NCBI RefSeq assembly: GCF_004296575.1
Contig: NZ_SAYT01000001.1
Coordinates: forward strand, 1 to 64,000
Direction of reading: 5' to 3'
Length of the DNA: 64,000 nt
Origin: Dyella amyloliquefaciens
Lineage (GTDB): Bacteria; Pseudomonadota; Gammaproteobacteria; Xanthomonadales; Rhodanobacteraceae
Under the pieces are notes generated by a model that saw only the letters and a program-made list of their open reading frames with translations, did no database searches and was not told where the DNA came from. Below are positions 30,479 through 38,301 of the stretch, one piece after another (position 1 is the first letter of the stretch; every line of letters begins with the position of its first letter). Made by a program: the position numbers and the translations under genes.

Positions 30479-31663
30479 TTATACGGGGTGGCCCGCGGGC
30501 ACCCGGGACAGTGCCTCCAGCAGCCGGTCCACGTCGGTTTCGGTATGGGCGGCCGACAGGGTGATACGTAGCCTGGCCTTGCCCTGCGGCACGGTGGGAG
30601 GCCGGATGGCGGTCACCAGGAACCCCTGGTCCTCCAGCGTCCGGGCGACTTCCAGCGCCGTCTGCGCCTCGCCCAGCAGAAGCGGCTGGATGGCGGTGGG
30701 CGAGGGCATCAGCGGCAACCCCAGTTGGCCCGCGCCCTGGCGAAAACGGGCGATCAAGGTGTGGAGCCGCTCGCGCCGCCAGGTTTCCGATTGCGCCAGT
30801 CGGACGGCTGCCAGCGTGGCCGCGGCGAGCGCGGGCGGCATGGCCGTCGTGTAGATGTAGGTGCGTGCGGCCTGCACCAGGCCGTCGATCAGCGCCGCAG
30901 AACCGGCGACAAAGGCTCCACTGCAGCCCAGCGCCTTGCCGAGCGTGGCCATCAGCACCGGAACCTCGTTCTGATCGAGCCCGGCATCGGCCACGCAGCC
31001 TTCGCCGCGTGCGCCCAGGACACCGAGGCCGTGGGCGTCGTCCACCATGAAGGTGGCTCCTTCGCGCTGGCAAAGCGCAGCCAGCTCGCGCAGCGGTGCG
31101 ATATCGCCATCCATGCTGAACACGCCGTCGGTGGCCAGCAGCACGGGCGCGTCGCCCCGGTTCGCGAGTTGGCGCGCGGCGGCGTCGACATCGGCGTGCG
31201 GATAGCGTTTCAGATCAGCGCCGGCCAGTTGGGCGCCATCGAGCAGGCAGGCATGGTTGAGCTTGTCCTGTACGCAGACGTCGCCACGCTCAAGCAGCGC
31301 CTGCATCACGCCGAGGTTGGCCATGTAGCCGGTGGAGAACAGCAGCGCGCGTTCGCGCCCCGTCCATTCGGCCAATGCCTCCTCGAGCGCAGCATGCGCG
31401 AGGCGATGACCACTGATGAGGTGGGCGGAGCCGCTGCCCACCCCATCGTCGTCGGCCGCGCGCTTCAGTGCAGCGATCAGGGAAGGGTGTTGCGCCAGCC
31501 CGAGATAGTCGTTGCTGCAGAAGGAGAGCAGCCGGCGGCCATCGCGTTCCAGCCACACACCGTCGACGCGGTCGATGGTGTGCAATTGTCGCCGCAACCC
31601 CGCCTGCGCGCGCTGTTGCGCGTGCAGGGCCAGGCGGGCGAGGAGGTCGGGTCGCTGGGTCAT
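30479..31663 (-). CDS. bioF: 8-amino-7-oxononanoate synthase BioF
   Basis: This 394-residue PLP enzyme condenses pimeloyl-ACP with alanine. Family marks are [10 protein letters not shown] near the N-terminus, [11 protein letters not shown], the aspartate motif [11 protein letters not shown] and the PLP lysine in [11 protein letters not shown]. The ATG at 31663 begins the conserved N-terminus. The frame stays open upstream to 31762 only because the REP pair is readable as protein, so I exclude it. It is the second gene of the biotin operon. Confidence 0.95.
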   Translation of the reverse strand: MTQRPDLLARLALHAQQRAQAGLRRQLHTIDRVDGVWLERDGRRLLSFCSNDYLGLAQHPSLIAALKRAADDDGVGSGSAHLISGHRLAHAALEEALAEWTGRERALLFSTGYMANLGVMQALLERGDVCVQDKLNHACLLDGAQLAGADLKRYPHADVDAAARQLANRGDAPVLLATDGVFSMDGDIAPLRELAALCQREGATFMVDDAHGLGVLGARGEGCVADAGLDQNEVPVLMATLGKALGCSGAFVAGSAALIDGLVQAARTYIYTTAMPPALAAATLAAVRLAQSETWRRERLHTLIARFRQGAGQLGLPLMPSPTAIQPLLLGEAQTALEVARTLEDQGFLVTAIRPPTVPQGKARLRITLSAAHTETDVDRLLEALSRVPAGHPV

Positions 31664-31680
31664 GCGAACGGCGGCTTCTT

Positions 31681-31763
31681 TGTGGGAGCGCACCCTGTGC
31701 GCGACTACCGTGCGGAGCGGCAACGCCATGACACTGCGGTCGCGCACAGGGTGCGCTCCCACA
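31681..31763. repeat. REP inverted pair (type B) between bioB and bioF
   Basis: The same 25-base unit as at 27754 occurs at 31681-31705 and inverted at 31739-31763, with a 33-base spacer. It lies between the bioB stop and the bioF start on the transcript. It can form a stem that may protect or partly terminate the bioB message. Confidence 0.87.
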
Positions 31764-31778
31764 ACGGCGATGGCGTCG

Positions 31779-32783
31779 TTACGCCACGCAGTGCTCGAGG
31801 ATGTCAGCGTGCACCGTGCCCGACGTCTCCACCACTTCCATCGGGTGCAGGTCCAGGCGCTTGAACAGCTGGCGGTCGTGTTCCACGTCAGGGTTGCCGG
31901 TGGTCAGCAGCTTTTCGCCGTAGAAGATCGAGTTGGCGCCGGCGAAGAAGCACAGCGCCTGCACGGCGTCGTCCATCTGCTGGCGGCCGGCGGAGAGGCG
32001 CACCATCGAGGCCGGCATCAGGATGCGTGCGACGGCAATCGTGCGTACGAATTCGAACGGATCCAGCGCCTGCGTGCCGTTGAGCGGCGTGCCTTCCACC
32101 TGCACCAGCTGGTTGATCGGCACCGACTCGGGATGCTCGGGCAGGTTGGCCAGCGTCTCCAGCAGGCCTGCGCGCTGGTCGCGCGTCTCGCCCATGCCGA
32201 CGATGCCGCCGCAGCAGGTCTTGAGGCCCGCTTCGCGCACGTGCCCCAGCGTGTCCAGGCGATCCTGGTACTGGCGGGTGTGGATGACCTCGCTGTAGAA
32301 CTCGGGCGCCGTGTCCAGATTGTGGTTGTAGTAGTCCAGCCCCGCCTGCTTGAGCGCGCCGGCCTGGTCGCTGTTGAGCATGCCCAGCGTGGCGCAGGTT
32401 TCCAGGCCCAGGCCCTTCACGGCGCGCACGATCTCGGCAACCTTCACCACGTCGCGATCCTTGGGGCTACGCCATGCGGCGCCCATGCAGAAGCGCGAGG
32501 CACCGGCGTCCTTGGCCGCCTGCGCACGCGCCACCACGGCCTCCACGCTCATCAGCTTCTGCGCTTCCACGCCGGTGTCGTAGCGCGCGGCCTGCGGGCA
32601 ATAGGCGCAATCCTCCGGGCAGCCGCCAGTCTTGATCGACAGCAGCGTGGAAACCTGCACGGCGTTCGGATCGTGGTGCTCGCGGTGTACGGAGTGGGCC
32701 TGGTGCAGCAGCTCGTTGAACGGCAGCGCGAACAGCGCGGCCACTTCGGCGCGGGTCCAGTCGTGGCGGATCGGGTGGGCCAT
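31779..32783 (-). CDS. bioB: Biotin synthase BioB
   Basis: This 334-residue radical SAM enzyme makes biotin from dethiobiotin. The 4Fe-4S cysteines are C55, C59 and C62 in [12 protein letters not shown]. The conserved YNHNLDT and [10 protein letters not shown] motifs, and the Arg in VRLSAGR that binds the 2Fe-2S cluster, are present. It is the first gene of the operon. A perfect 7-bp inverted repeat at 32838-32867 sits 55 bases upstream and is a candidate BirA site. Confidence 0.97.
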   Translation of the reverse strand: MAHPIRHDWTRAEVAALFALPFNELLHQAHSVHREHHDPNAVQVSTLLSIKTGGCPEDCAYCPQAARYDTGVEAQKLMSVEAVVARAQAAKDAGASRFCMGAAWRSPKDRDVVKVAEIVRAVKGLGLETCATLGMLNSDQAGALKQAGLDYYNHNLDTAPEFYSEVIHTRQYQDRLDTLGHVREAGLKTCCGGIVGMGETRDQRAGLLETLANLPEHPESVPINQLVQVEGTPLNGTQALDPFEFVRTIAVARILMPASMVRLSAGRQQMDDAVQALCFFAGANSIFYGEKLLTTGNPDVEHDRQLFKRLDLHPMEVVETSGTVHADILEHCVA

Positions 32784-32837
32784 GGCGACAGCTCTGGGAT
32801 GGGGAATCGGCGACAGTTTGGCAGGGCATCCCGAGCT

Positions 32838-32867
32838 GTCAACTTTTCACGTGATCATTGAGTTGAC
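32838..32867 (-). promoter_or_regulatory. Candidate BirA-type biotin operator
   Basis: GTCAACT (32838-32844) and AGTTGAC (32861-32867) form a perfect inverted repeat with a 16-base spacer in the intergenic region before bioB. Known BirA operators are TGTAAAC- or TGTTAAC-like half-sites with about 14-16 bases between. The resemblance is partial, and the assignment rests mainly on position. Confidence 0.5.
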
Positions 32868-32929
32868 GATGCGCCGACGTATGGCTGGCGCTACCATCGA
32901 CCCATCCACCCCTATGGGAGCCTTCAGGC

Positions 32930-33136
32930 ATGAGCGCAGGACAGGGCAGTTCGGGCAATGTGCTCGCCGCCATCTGCAGTTTCTTCATCCCCGGCCTGGG
33001 CCAGCTGGTGCAGGGGCGCTTCTGGATAGCGCTGGTGATGTTCGTGCTGGCGGCCATCCTGTGGATCGTGTGGCTGGGCTGGATCATCCACCTGTGGTCG
33101 ATCCTCGACGCGGCGCTGTTCAAACCCAAGACCTGA
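32930..33136 (+). CDS. Small two-helix membrane protein (68 residues)
   Basis: The product has a short polar N-terminus (SAGQGSSG), a first hydrophobic segment with FIPGLGQLVQGRFW and a second helix (ALVMFVLAAILWIVWLGWIIH). The PGLGQ...G pattern recalls TM2-type small membrane proteins, but I cannot assign a family firmly. It is divergent from bioB, shares the upstream region with it and lies 16 bases before comF, so it may be co-transcribed with comF. Confidence 0.7.
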   Translation: MSAGQGSSGNVLAAICSFFIPGLGQLVQGRFWIALVMFVLAAILWIVWLGWIIHLWSILDAALFKPKT

Positions 33137-33152
33137 AGCGAGGTATCGGCGC

Positions 33153-33875
33153 ATGGATGCGCTTCTCTGGTGGCATGCGGCGAAGGCATCGCTGCAGCGC
33201 TTTGTCCTGCCCTTCCGTTGTTTGCTGTGCGGGGCACCCGGCGCCGACGGTCTCGATCTGTGCCGCGACTGCGCGATCGAATTGCCACGCAATCGCCGCT
33301 GCTGCGCGCGATGTGCCTTGCCGCTGCCGGAACCTGCCGCCTTATGTGGCCAATGCCAGCGCCGACCGCCACCGTGGGACGCCGCCTGGGTGCCGTTTCG
33401 TTATGCGTGGCCGCTGGATCGGCTGGAGTCGCGGTTCAAGTTCGGCGCCGACCTGGCGGCAGGCCGCGTGCTGTCGGCGTTGTGGCTGCGCGAATCGCAA
33501 CAGATCGAACGCCCCGACGTGATCGTGCCCGTACCCTTGCATCGTCATCGGCTACGAGCGCGCGGATACAACCAGTCCGTCGAGCTTGCACGGCCATTGG
33601 CGCGTGCCATGCGTCTGCCGCTTCACTACACATGGTTGCAGCGCGATCGTGGAACGACCGCCCAGACCGAGCTCGGCGCTGCTGCCCGGCATCGCAACGT
33701 GCGTCGTGCATTCACGACGCGAGCCGATGCCGCGTGGCCCGAGCACGTCGCATTGCTCGACGACGTGATGACGACGGGTGCGACGCTTGCCGAATGCGCC
33801 CGCGTGTTGCGTCGGGCGGGTGTGAAGCGCATTGACGTCTGGGCGTTGGCTCGTGCGCCGGCATGGCGTGGGTAG
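33153..33875 (+). CDS. comF: ComF family phosphoribosyltransferase-like protein
   Basis: This 240-residue protein has an N-terminal zinc-ribbon of paired cysteines (CLLCGAPG, CRDCAIEL, CCARCALPLP, CGQC). The C-terminal PRTase fold carries a PRPP-binding motif ALLDDVMTTGATL and a RGYNQSVELAR segment typical of ComF/GntX. ComF proteins are needed for uptake of transforming DNA in naturally competent bacteria. In others the role is unclear. comF beside bioB is common in related genera. Confidence 0.92.
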   Translation: MDALLWWHAAKASLQRFVLPFRCLLCGAPGADGLDLCRDCAIELPRNRRCCARCALPLPEPAALCGQCQRRPPPWDAAWVPFRYAWPLDRLESRFKFGADLAAGRVLSALWLRESQQIERPDVIVPVPLHRHRLRARGYNQSVELARPLARAMRLPLHYTWLQRDRGTTAQTELGAAARHRNVRRAFTTRADAAWPEHVALLDDVMTTGATLAECARVLRRAGVKRIDVWALARAPAWRG

Positions 33876-34397
33876 TCGGCGATGGCGATGTCCGGCCGGA
33901 AGGTCATGCTCAGCTTCACGGCGAAACCGGCTTCATTGGAAAGCTGCGGCTACGTGCGATTTGCCGAATTTGCACATGCGATGGTCGGGTCGATGGGTAA
34001 CCCTTGTACCCAGCGCCGTAGAGACTCGATGCATGGCTCCCAGGATGCCGGAAAAGCGTGCCGAGTATCGCGGAGTGAGTAGTAGGCGTATGCGGGATAT
34101 GGCTCGGACCGGGGCGACGTTCTCGCGTACACGCCTGTCCAGTTTGTTCGCTCTAGAGGCTTGGCAGTGGCTGCGGTTGTGATGTTCCGCGGCTGAGCCC
34201 GTCCCAAGCGAAGGGCGTTAGGGGGCCTTCGACATGGTGATCAGCATCATCAATGGCCGCGTGGCACACGCGGTCGCGGAATCGCTTTGCCTGCCGAACG
34301 GGAAAGCCCTTTCTGCGGTATCGGAGCAAACGTGGCTGCGGCTGGCATCAGCACGCTTCCGTCCCGGAGCCATTGCCGTTGCGCGCCGAGGCGGATG
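33876..34397. other. Intergenic region before the GTPase/roadblock operon
   Basis: About 520 bases without a convincing gene; frames here have no coding character. A TGCAC-N5-CGGCA-like site lies at 33962-33976, and GAGG at 34388-34391 is the ribosome site of the next gene. Confidence 0.5.
33962..33976 (-). promoter_or_regulatory. TGCAC-N5-CGGCA motif, site 1
   Basis: On the minus strand it reads TGTGCAAATTCGGCA, one mismatch to the consensus. It lies upstream of the receiver-like/GTPase/roadblock operon. It is identical over the AAATTCGGCA core to the sites at 42431 and 43569. Confidence 0.5.
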
Positions 34398-35369
34398 ATG
34401 GGGACGCGTACCCGAACCCTGACTGCGCTTGGCCTTGCGGCGCGTGATGAGCTGCTCGTGCGGTCGCTGCTCAAGGTCGTCAACATGAGGACGACGGAAG
34501 CCTGGTTGTTCCACGAGGAGATCGATGCCGACGTGGCGCTGTGCAACCCCGATTCCGCGCTGTCGATGATGACACTGAAGAAGGCTGGTTCAGCGGGTCA
34601 GTTGTGCATTCCGGTCGTGCACGACGTCGCGCAGGAGCAGTCGGCTCCCTTGGTCCTGCGCGCGCCCATTCGCAGCAGTGATTTCATCGAGGTGCTGAAT
34701 CAGGCTTCGGCCCAGCTCCAGCAGGCTACCTCGCTGCGTCGCGCGCCATCGGCCGACGGCAATGACGAACCATTGGCGCACGCGCTTTTTCGCCTGAGGT
34801 TGCAGGCTGCGGCAACGCATGTGCGAATCGGTATCGGTGGCGCCACCCTCATCGTCGATCTCAAGACGAGGCGCTTGGGAAGCACGCATGCGTTGAACGA
34901 CGACGAACTGCTGATGATCGGCCAGGAACGGATGTTCCAGTTGCAGGTCATCGACGAGGTGGATGGTGGTGCTGCGCTTCAGCAGACTCGACATATCCAG
35001 TCCATCGATCGACTGTGGTGGCTGTCCGGCATGCACTCGGCCGCCGCCGGTGCAGCGACGATTTCTGCAGATCGTCGATATCAGTTGCGCCGCTGGCCCG
35101 ATGCCGGTCGCTTGCCGATGGAGTCATTTCATTTGCGCATGACTGCAGTGCTGACGCGGGGCGCCATGACGGCGCTGCAGCTCGCGGAGGCGGTCAAGCG
35201 GCCAACAAGTGACGCACTCGCCTACCTGGCTGGTTGCTCGATGCTCGGGCTTCTGGTCGAGGTGGTTGAACCACGGGAGGCAGCAACGCTAGCCGTGCCA
35301 GTCACGCGGGCATCGCGTTACAGCGATCTGTTCCAGTCGCTGCGTGCCGTGCTTGGCATACGAGGTTGA
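34398..35369 (+). CDS. Receiver-like protein of a GTPase/roadblock operon, function unknown
   Basis: This 323-residue protein has no family I can name with certainty. Residues about 5-110 look like a degenerate receiver or Rossmann domain (LTALGLAARDELLVRSLL, then DADVALCNPDSALSM, then LCIPVVHDV). The C-terminal ~180 residues alternate strands and helices and contain RLPMESFHLRM and a winged-helix-like end (TALQLAEAVKRPTSDALAYLAG), recalling PATAN/DUF4388-like output regions. The ATG at 34398 has GAGG 6 bases upstream. The next gene starts 5 bases after the stop and encodes a small GTPase. A role as adaptor or sensor for that GTPase is inference from context. Confidence 0.65.
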   Translation: MGTRTRTLTALGLAARDELLVRSLLKVVNMRTTEAWLFHEEIDADVALCNPDSALSMMTLKKAGSAGQLCIPVVHDVAQEQSAPLVLRAPIRSSDFIEVLNQASAQLQQATSLRRAPSADGNDEPLAHALFRLRLQAAATHVRIGIGGATLIVDLKTRRLGSTHALNDDELLMIGQERMFQLQVIDEVDGGAALQQTRHIQSIDRLWWLSGMHSAAAGAATISADRRYQLRRWPDAGRLPMESFHLRMTAVLTRGAMTALQLAEAVKRPTSDALAYLAGCSMLGLLVEVVEPREAATLAVPVTRASRYSDLFQSLRAVLGIRG

Positions 35370-35374
35370 GGGAC

Positions 35375-35935
35375 ATGGACCAGCGTGAGTACAAACTGAT
35401 CTTCACGGGCAGCATGGGCGCCGGGAAAACCACCGCCATTGCGGCGGTGAGCGAAGTCGCGCCCCTATGCACCGACGTGCAGAATACGGATCACTCTGAA
35501 TTCGCCAAGGCGACGACAACCACCGGCCTGGACTATGGCGAGGTCACCCTGCCTGGGGGCCAGGTCCTGCGTCTGTTTGGTACACCCGGGCAAACGCGAT
35601 TCCGGTTCATGTGGGACATCCTGGGCAAGGGCGCCCTGGGAGTCGTGGTGTTGGTGGACAACAGCCGACCCGACCCGGTGCGTGATGCCTGTGATTACGT
35701 CCAGGCTTTCAGCAATGTGATAGCTGGCACCCGGGCTGTCATCGGTGTCGGGCGCTGCGATGCGTATCCCACGCCAACCCTGGAAGAGTACGACGACGCC
35801 CTGAAGGCGATCGGCGTGAATGTTCCAGTGATCTCCGCCGACGTGAGGCAACGTGAGCACGTACTCACCTTGGTTGACATTCTTTTCTATCAGATCGAAG
35901 CCGCCGAAACGGTTTCGTCGGGAGCAGTTGCGTGA
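35375..35935 (+). CDS. Small GTPase of the MglA/COG2229 type
   Basis: This 186-residue P-loop GTPase has G1 GSMGAGKT (12-19). The G3-like segment is LFGTPGQTRFRFMWDIL, where the usual DTPGQ Asp is replaced by Gly. The place of the G4 base-recognition motif (N/TKxD) reads GVGRCD, so guanine specificity may be relaxed. Similar GTPases paired with roadblock proteins set cell polarity (MglA/MglB of Myxococcus) or steer type IV pili. The start ATG 35375 follows GAGGG. The stop overlaps the next start (TGATG). Confidence 0.85.
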   Translation: MDQREYKLIFTGSMGAGKTTAIAAVSEVAPLCTDVQNTDHSEFAKATTTTGLDYGEVTLPGGQVLRLFGTPGQTRFRFMWDILGKGALGVVVLVDNSRPDPVRDACDYVQAFSNVIAGTRAVIGVGRCDAYPTPTLEEYDDALKAIGVNVPVISADVRQREHVLTLVDILFYQIEAAETVSSGAVA

Positions 35936-36345
35936 TGACGGTGCACGAGCAATGTTTGAGTCGGAGCGAGGAGGCCGTGATCAACCATCACCTGGACGCC
36001 TTGATGCAGCAGGAACAGGAGATCTGTGGCGCAGTGGTTTCCACTGTCGATGGTTTCCACGTTGCAGCGCGACTCACCGGCTCCCTCTCGGCCGAAAAGC
36101 TGTCAGCCATGGCCAGCTCGCTGCTGGCGATCAACGAAGCGGTCTGCCGTGAAAGCTCGATGGGCGAATGCCGTGATCTGGTGGTGGAAGCATCGCAGGG
36201 AAGGATCCTGTTGATGGACGTCCCTCATCCCGCACAGAAGCTCATCCTTACCGTGCTGTGCCGCGCCAAGACGACGATGGGCAAGGCGCTGTGGTCCGCG
36301 CGCAGCTGCCGTGAGTCGCTTGGCCGGGTGTTTTCCAGGACATGA
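35935..36345 (+). CDS. Roadblock/LC7 domain protein, first copy
   Basis: This 136-residue protein has the roadblock pattern. A helix is followed by CGAVVSTVDGFHVAARL, then LSAMASSLLAINEAVCRES and strands around GRILLMDVPHPAQKLILTVLC. Roadblock proteins dimerise and act as GAPs or scaffolds for MglA-like GTPases. It is directly coupled to the GTPase gene (overlapping stop and start), which makes a functional pair likely. It ends in a basic Ser/Arg tail. Confidence 0.8.
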   Translation: MTVHEQCLSRSEEAVINHHLDALMQQEQEICGAVVSTVDGFHVAARLTGSLSAEKLSAMASSLLAINEAVCRESSMGECRDLVVEASQGRILLMDVPHPAQKLILTVLCRAKTTMGKALWSARSCRESLGRVFSRT

Positions 36346-36412
36346 CTTGCGGGAGCGGGTGCATCGACCCTTCCGCAAAAGAACGCGATGCTTACATAGT
36401 GGGAGAAGAGCA

Positions 36413-36772
36413 ATGGCAACGTTGAACGAATCTGTGCAGGAACTTATGTCCTTTGACGGCGTGCTTGGCGCCGCGCTCGTGGACAGCAACAGCGGCATGA
36501 CGCTGGCCCAGGCGGGCACCGTGTTCGATCTGGAGATCGCCGCGGCAGGCAACACCGAGGTCGTGCGCTCGAAGCTGAAGACCATGAAGGCGCTTGGACT
36601 CAAGGATGATATCGAAGACATCCTGATCACGCTGGGCAAGCAGTATCACATCATCCGTCCGGTCTCCTCGAAGGCCGGATTGTTCTTCTACGTCGTGCTG
36701 GACCGCGCCCGCTCCAACCTGGCGCTGGCCCGTCGCAAGACGCTGGATGTCGAGGCCGCGCTGGCCATGTGA
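36413..36772 (+). CDS. Roadblock/LC7-like protein, second copy
   Basis: This 119-residue protein has the same fold pattern: an N-terminal helix, LGAALVDSNSGMTLAQAG, and an EDILITLGKQYHIIRPV strand pair followed by FFYVVLDRARSNLALAR. It differs clearly in sequence from the first copy. The ribosome site GGGAGAAGAG is strong. It is the last gene of the set 34398-36772, 67 bases after the first roadblock gene. Two different roadblock proteins could form a heterodimer on the GTPase; this is inference. Confidence 0.78.
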   Translation: MATLNESVQELMSFDGVLGAALVDSNSGMTLAQAGTVFDLEIAAAGNTEVVRSKLKTMKALGLKDDIEDILITLGKQYHIIRPVSSKAGLFFYVVLDRARSNLALARRKTLDVEAALAM

Positions 36773-36946
36773 GTTGGCCTGTTCCGGGTCGTGTTTCGCT
36801 TGGGCGGGGCGCGATCCGGAAGGCGGGCAAGGCGTCATCACGTCGCACCTGTCGTAGTCATTGCCAGGGCACCCGATCTATGGACGCGTTGCGCGAGTGA
36901 TGGACAGTGGGCGCCGGGCTTAATGTGACGGTCCGGCGGTACCCCA

Positions 36947-36973
36947 AAAAAGACGGCCTCTCACGAGGCCGCT
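36947..36973 (-). terminator. Terminator of the 71-residue gene
   Basis: CGGCCTC and GAGGCCG pair around a short loop, and on the minus strand the stem runs into six T residues (AAAAAA on plus at 36948-36953). It therefore stops minus-strand transcription from 37041-37256. Confidence 0.8.
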
Positions 36974-37040
36974 GTGCCTAAGGGGGGAATAGGCTCAAGG
37001 TTTGGGTATCTCGGTGTCGTCAGCAGCGCTGCGAGCGCCT

Positions 37041-37256
37041 TCAGTGCACGCCATAGCTGCCAAGCACGATCGGTTCCTCGCCACCCACGAATTCAACCAG
37101 CGCGGGTACGCCAGTGGCATCGTGGTATTCGCGGGCCAGGCGGCGGGCGAGGGTGATGGCCATGGCCGGAGACAGCTCCGTCTCCACCAGCTTCTGGTCG
37201 AGCGAGACACACCAGCGTTGGCCCTTGTGCTCGCAGATCGAGTAGATGGATTTCAT
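37041..37256 (-). CDS. Small protein of unknown function (71 residues)
   Basis: GGAG lies 8 bases before the ATG and a good terminator follows the gene. The product starts MKSIYSICEHKGQRWCVSL and has an AMAITLARRLAREYHDATG helix, so it recalls small DUF2188-like beta-alpha proteins, but I would not assign it. It is possibly co-transcribed with the OmpA-type lipoprotein gene upstream, from which a 25-bp inverted repeat separates it. Confidence 0.65.
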   Translation of the reverse strand: MKSIYSICEHKGQRWCVSLDQKLVETELSPAMAITLARRLAREYHDATGVPALVEFVGGEEPIVLGSYGVH

Positions 37257-37324
37257 CGCTTGTTCTCCTGCTTGATTGCTTTCTTGATCCGCAGATCAAC
37301 GATTTGTTTGCCGCTTGCGGGTCG

Positions 37325-37427
37325 GAAGCCGGCCCTGTTCGGCACCGTGATGGGCGACGCTAGGGGGGCGCCGAGAGACCACAGGGTTTCTCCATGTGCC
37401 ACCACGGTGCCGAACAGGGCCGGCTTC
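37325..37427. repeat. Perfect 25-bp inverted repeat
   Basis: GAAGCCGGCCCTGTTCGGCA (plus 5 more bases) at 37325-37349 is exactly reverse-complemented at 37403-37427 with a 53-base loop. It lies between the OmpA-type gene stop (37436) and the start of the 71-residue gene. It has no T-run. It may be an element such as a small MITE, an RNA stem or a processing site. Confidence 0.8.
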
Positions 37428-37435
37428 ACGCACGC

Positions 37436-38257
37436 TCAGGTCGGCGTTCTCATGGTTCCTTTCAGCTCCACCCGACGATTTGGCGCCAGGCAGGCAATCA
37501 ACTTCTCGCGCTGCTTGTCAGTGCACTGAACGAGTGGATCGTCCTCACCGCGGCCATCGACGAGCATGGCCGACGCCAGCACGCCCTGCCCCGCGAGATA
37601 GTTGCGTACGGCCTCGGCGCGCCGACGCGAAAGATCCAGGTTGTAGGGCTGGCTGCCGATGCGATCGGTGTAGCCGGTGATCATGATGTTCTGGATCTGG
37701 CTGGCTTCTTTTACCTGGGCAAGCAGGGCGTCGAGATTGGTCTTCCCTTGCGACGTGAGTGTCGAGCTGTCAAAGGCAAACAGCGCGTCGGAGGCAAGCC
37801 GCACCGCGGTCAAGGTCATTGGCGCGGGTGTGGATGACGGCGTTACCACTGGCTCGCGCACGGCGAGCAGATCCTTGCAGGACTCGGGCTTCCAGTAGTA
37901 AGCCTCGCTCAGATCGTTCTTGCCGAACTTCACCTGGAGCTGGCATTGGAATGCCTGCCCATCGGTCTGCCGGAAATCGAGGATGTAGTTCCATGCCCGG
38001 ACGTGGAACACTCCCTCGTCGAAGTGCGGCGTACCGACCAGTTCATAGAGCTGATCCTTGCTCATGCCAGGAGCGAGCTTGCGAAGGTTCTCCACGTTGA
38101 CGAACGTGCCCTCGGGCTTGATGGCGTGTGACGGATCCGGAAACACCGGGCCGCCGACGGAGTTATGACTTGGCGCCGTACTGCAGCCCGTCGTTGCCGC
38201 GATGGCGGCAGCGACAAAGGCAGGCCACAGGCGTTTGCGCACATGGATGGTTCGCAT
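37436..38257 (-). CDS. Lipoprotein with BamE/SmpA-like and OmpA C-terminal domains
   Basis: This 273-residue outer-membrane lipoprotein has a signal peptide with Cys25 in ATTGC. Residues about 55-110 resemble the SmpA/BamE fold (VENLRKLAPGMSKDQLYELVG, then FHVRAWNYILDF). The C-terminal part is an OmpA peptidoglycan-binding domain (MITGYTDRIGSQPYN, LSRRRAEAVRNYL). The ATG at 38257 is preceded by AAGGGG. It is encoded just 44 bases after the trimeric autotransporter stop in the same direction. It could be a dedicated helper that anchors or inserts that adhesin; this is inference from order and domain type. Confidence 0.85.
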   Translation of the reverse strand: MRTIHVRKRLWPAFVAAAIAATTGCSTAPSHNSVGGPVFPDPSHAIKPEGTFVNVENLRKLAPGMSKDQLYELVGTPHFDEGVFHVRAWNYILDFRQTDGQAFQCQLQVKFGKNDLSEAYYWKPESCKDLLAVREPVVTPSSTPAPMTLTAVRLASDALFAFDSSTLTSQGKTNLDALLAQVKEASQIQNIMITGYTDRIGSQPYNLDLSRRRAEAVRNYLAGQGVLASAMLVDGRGEDDPLVQCTDKQREKLIACLAPNRRVELKGTMRTPT

Positions 38258-38301
38258 GACGATTCCCCTTGATCGTGATCGGATGTGCGGCCTGAATGGC
38301 C

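Noticed and set aside
30450-31073. N-terminal extension of the trhO frame
   Set aside because: It overlaps bioF in another frame. The conserved TrhO N-terminus begins at 30449.
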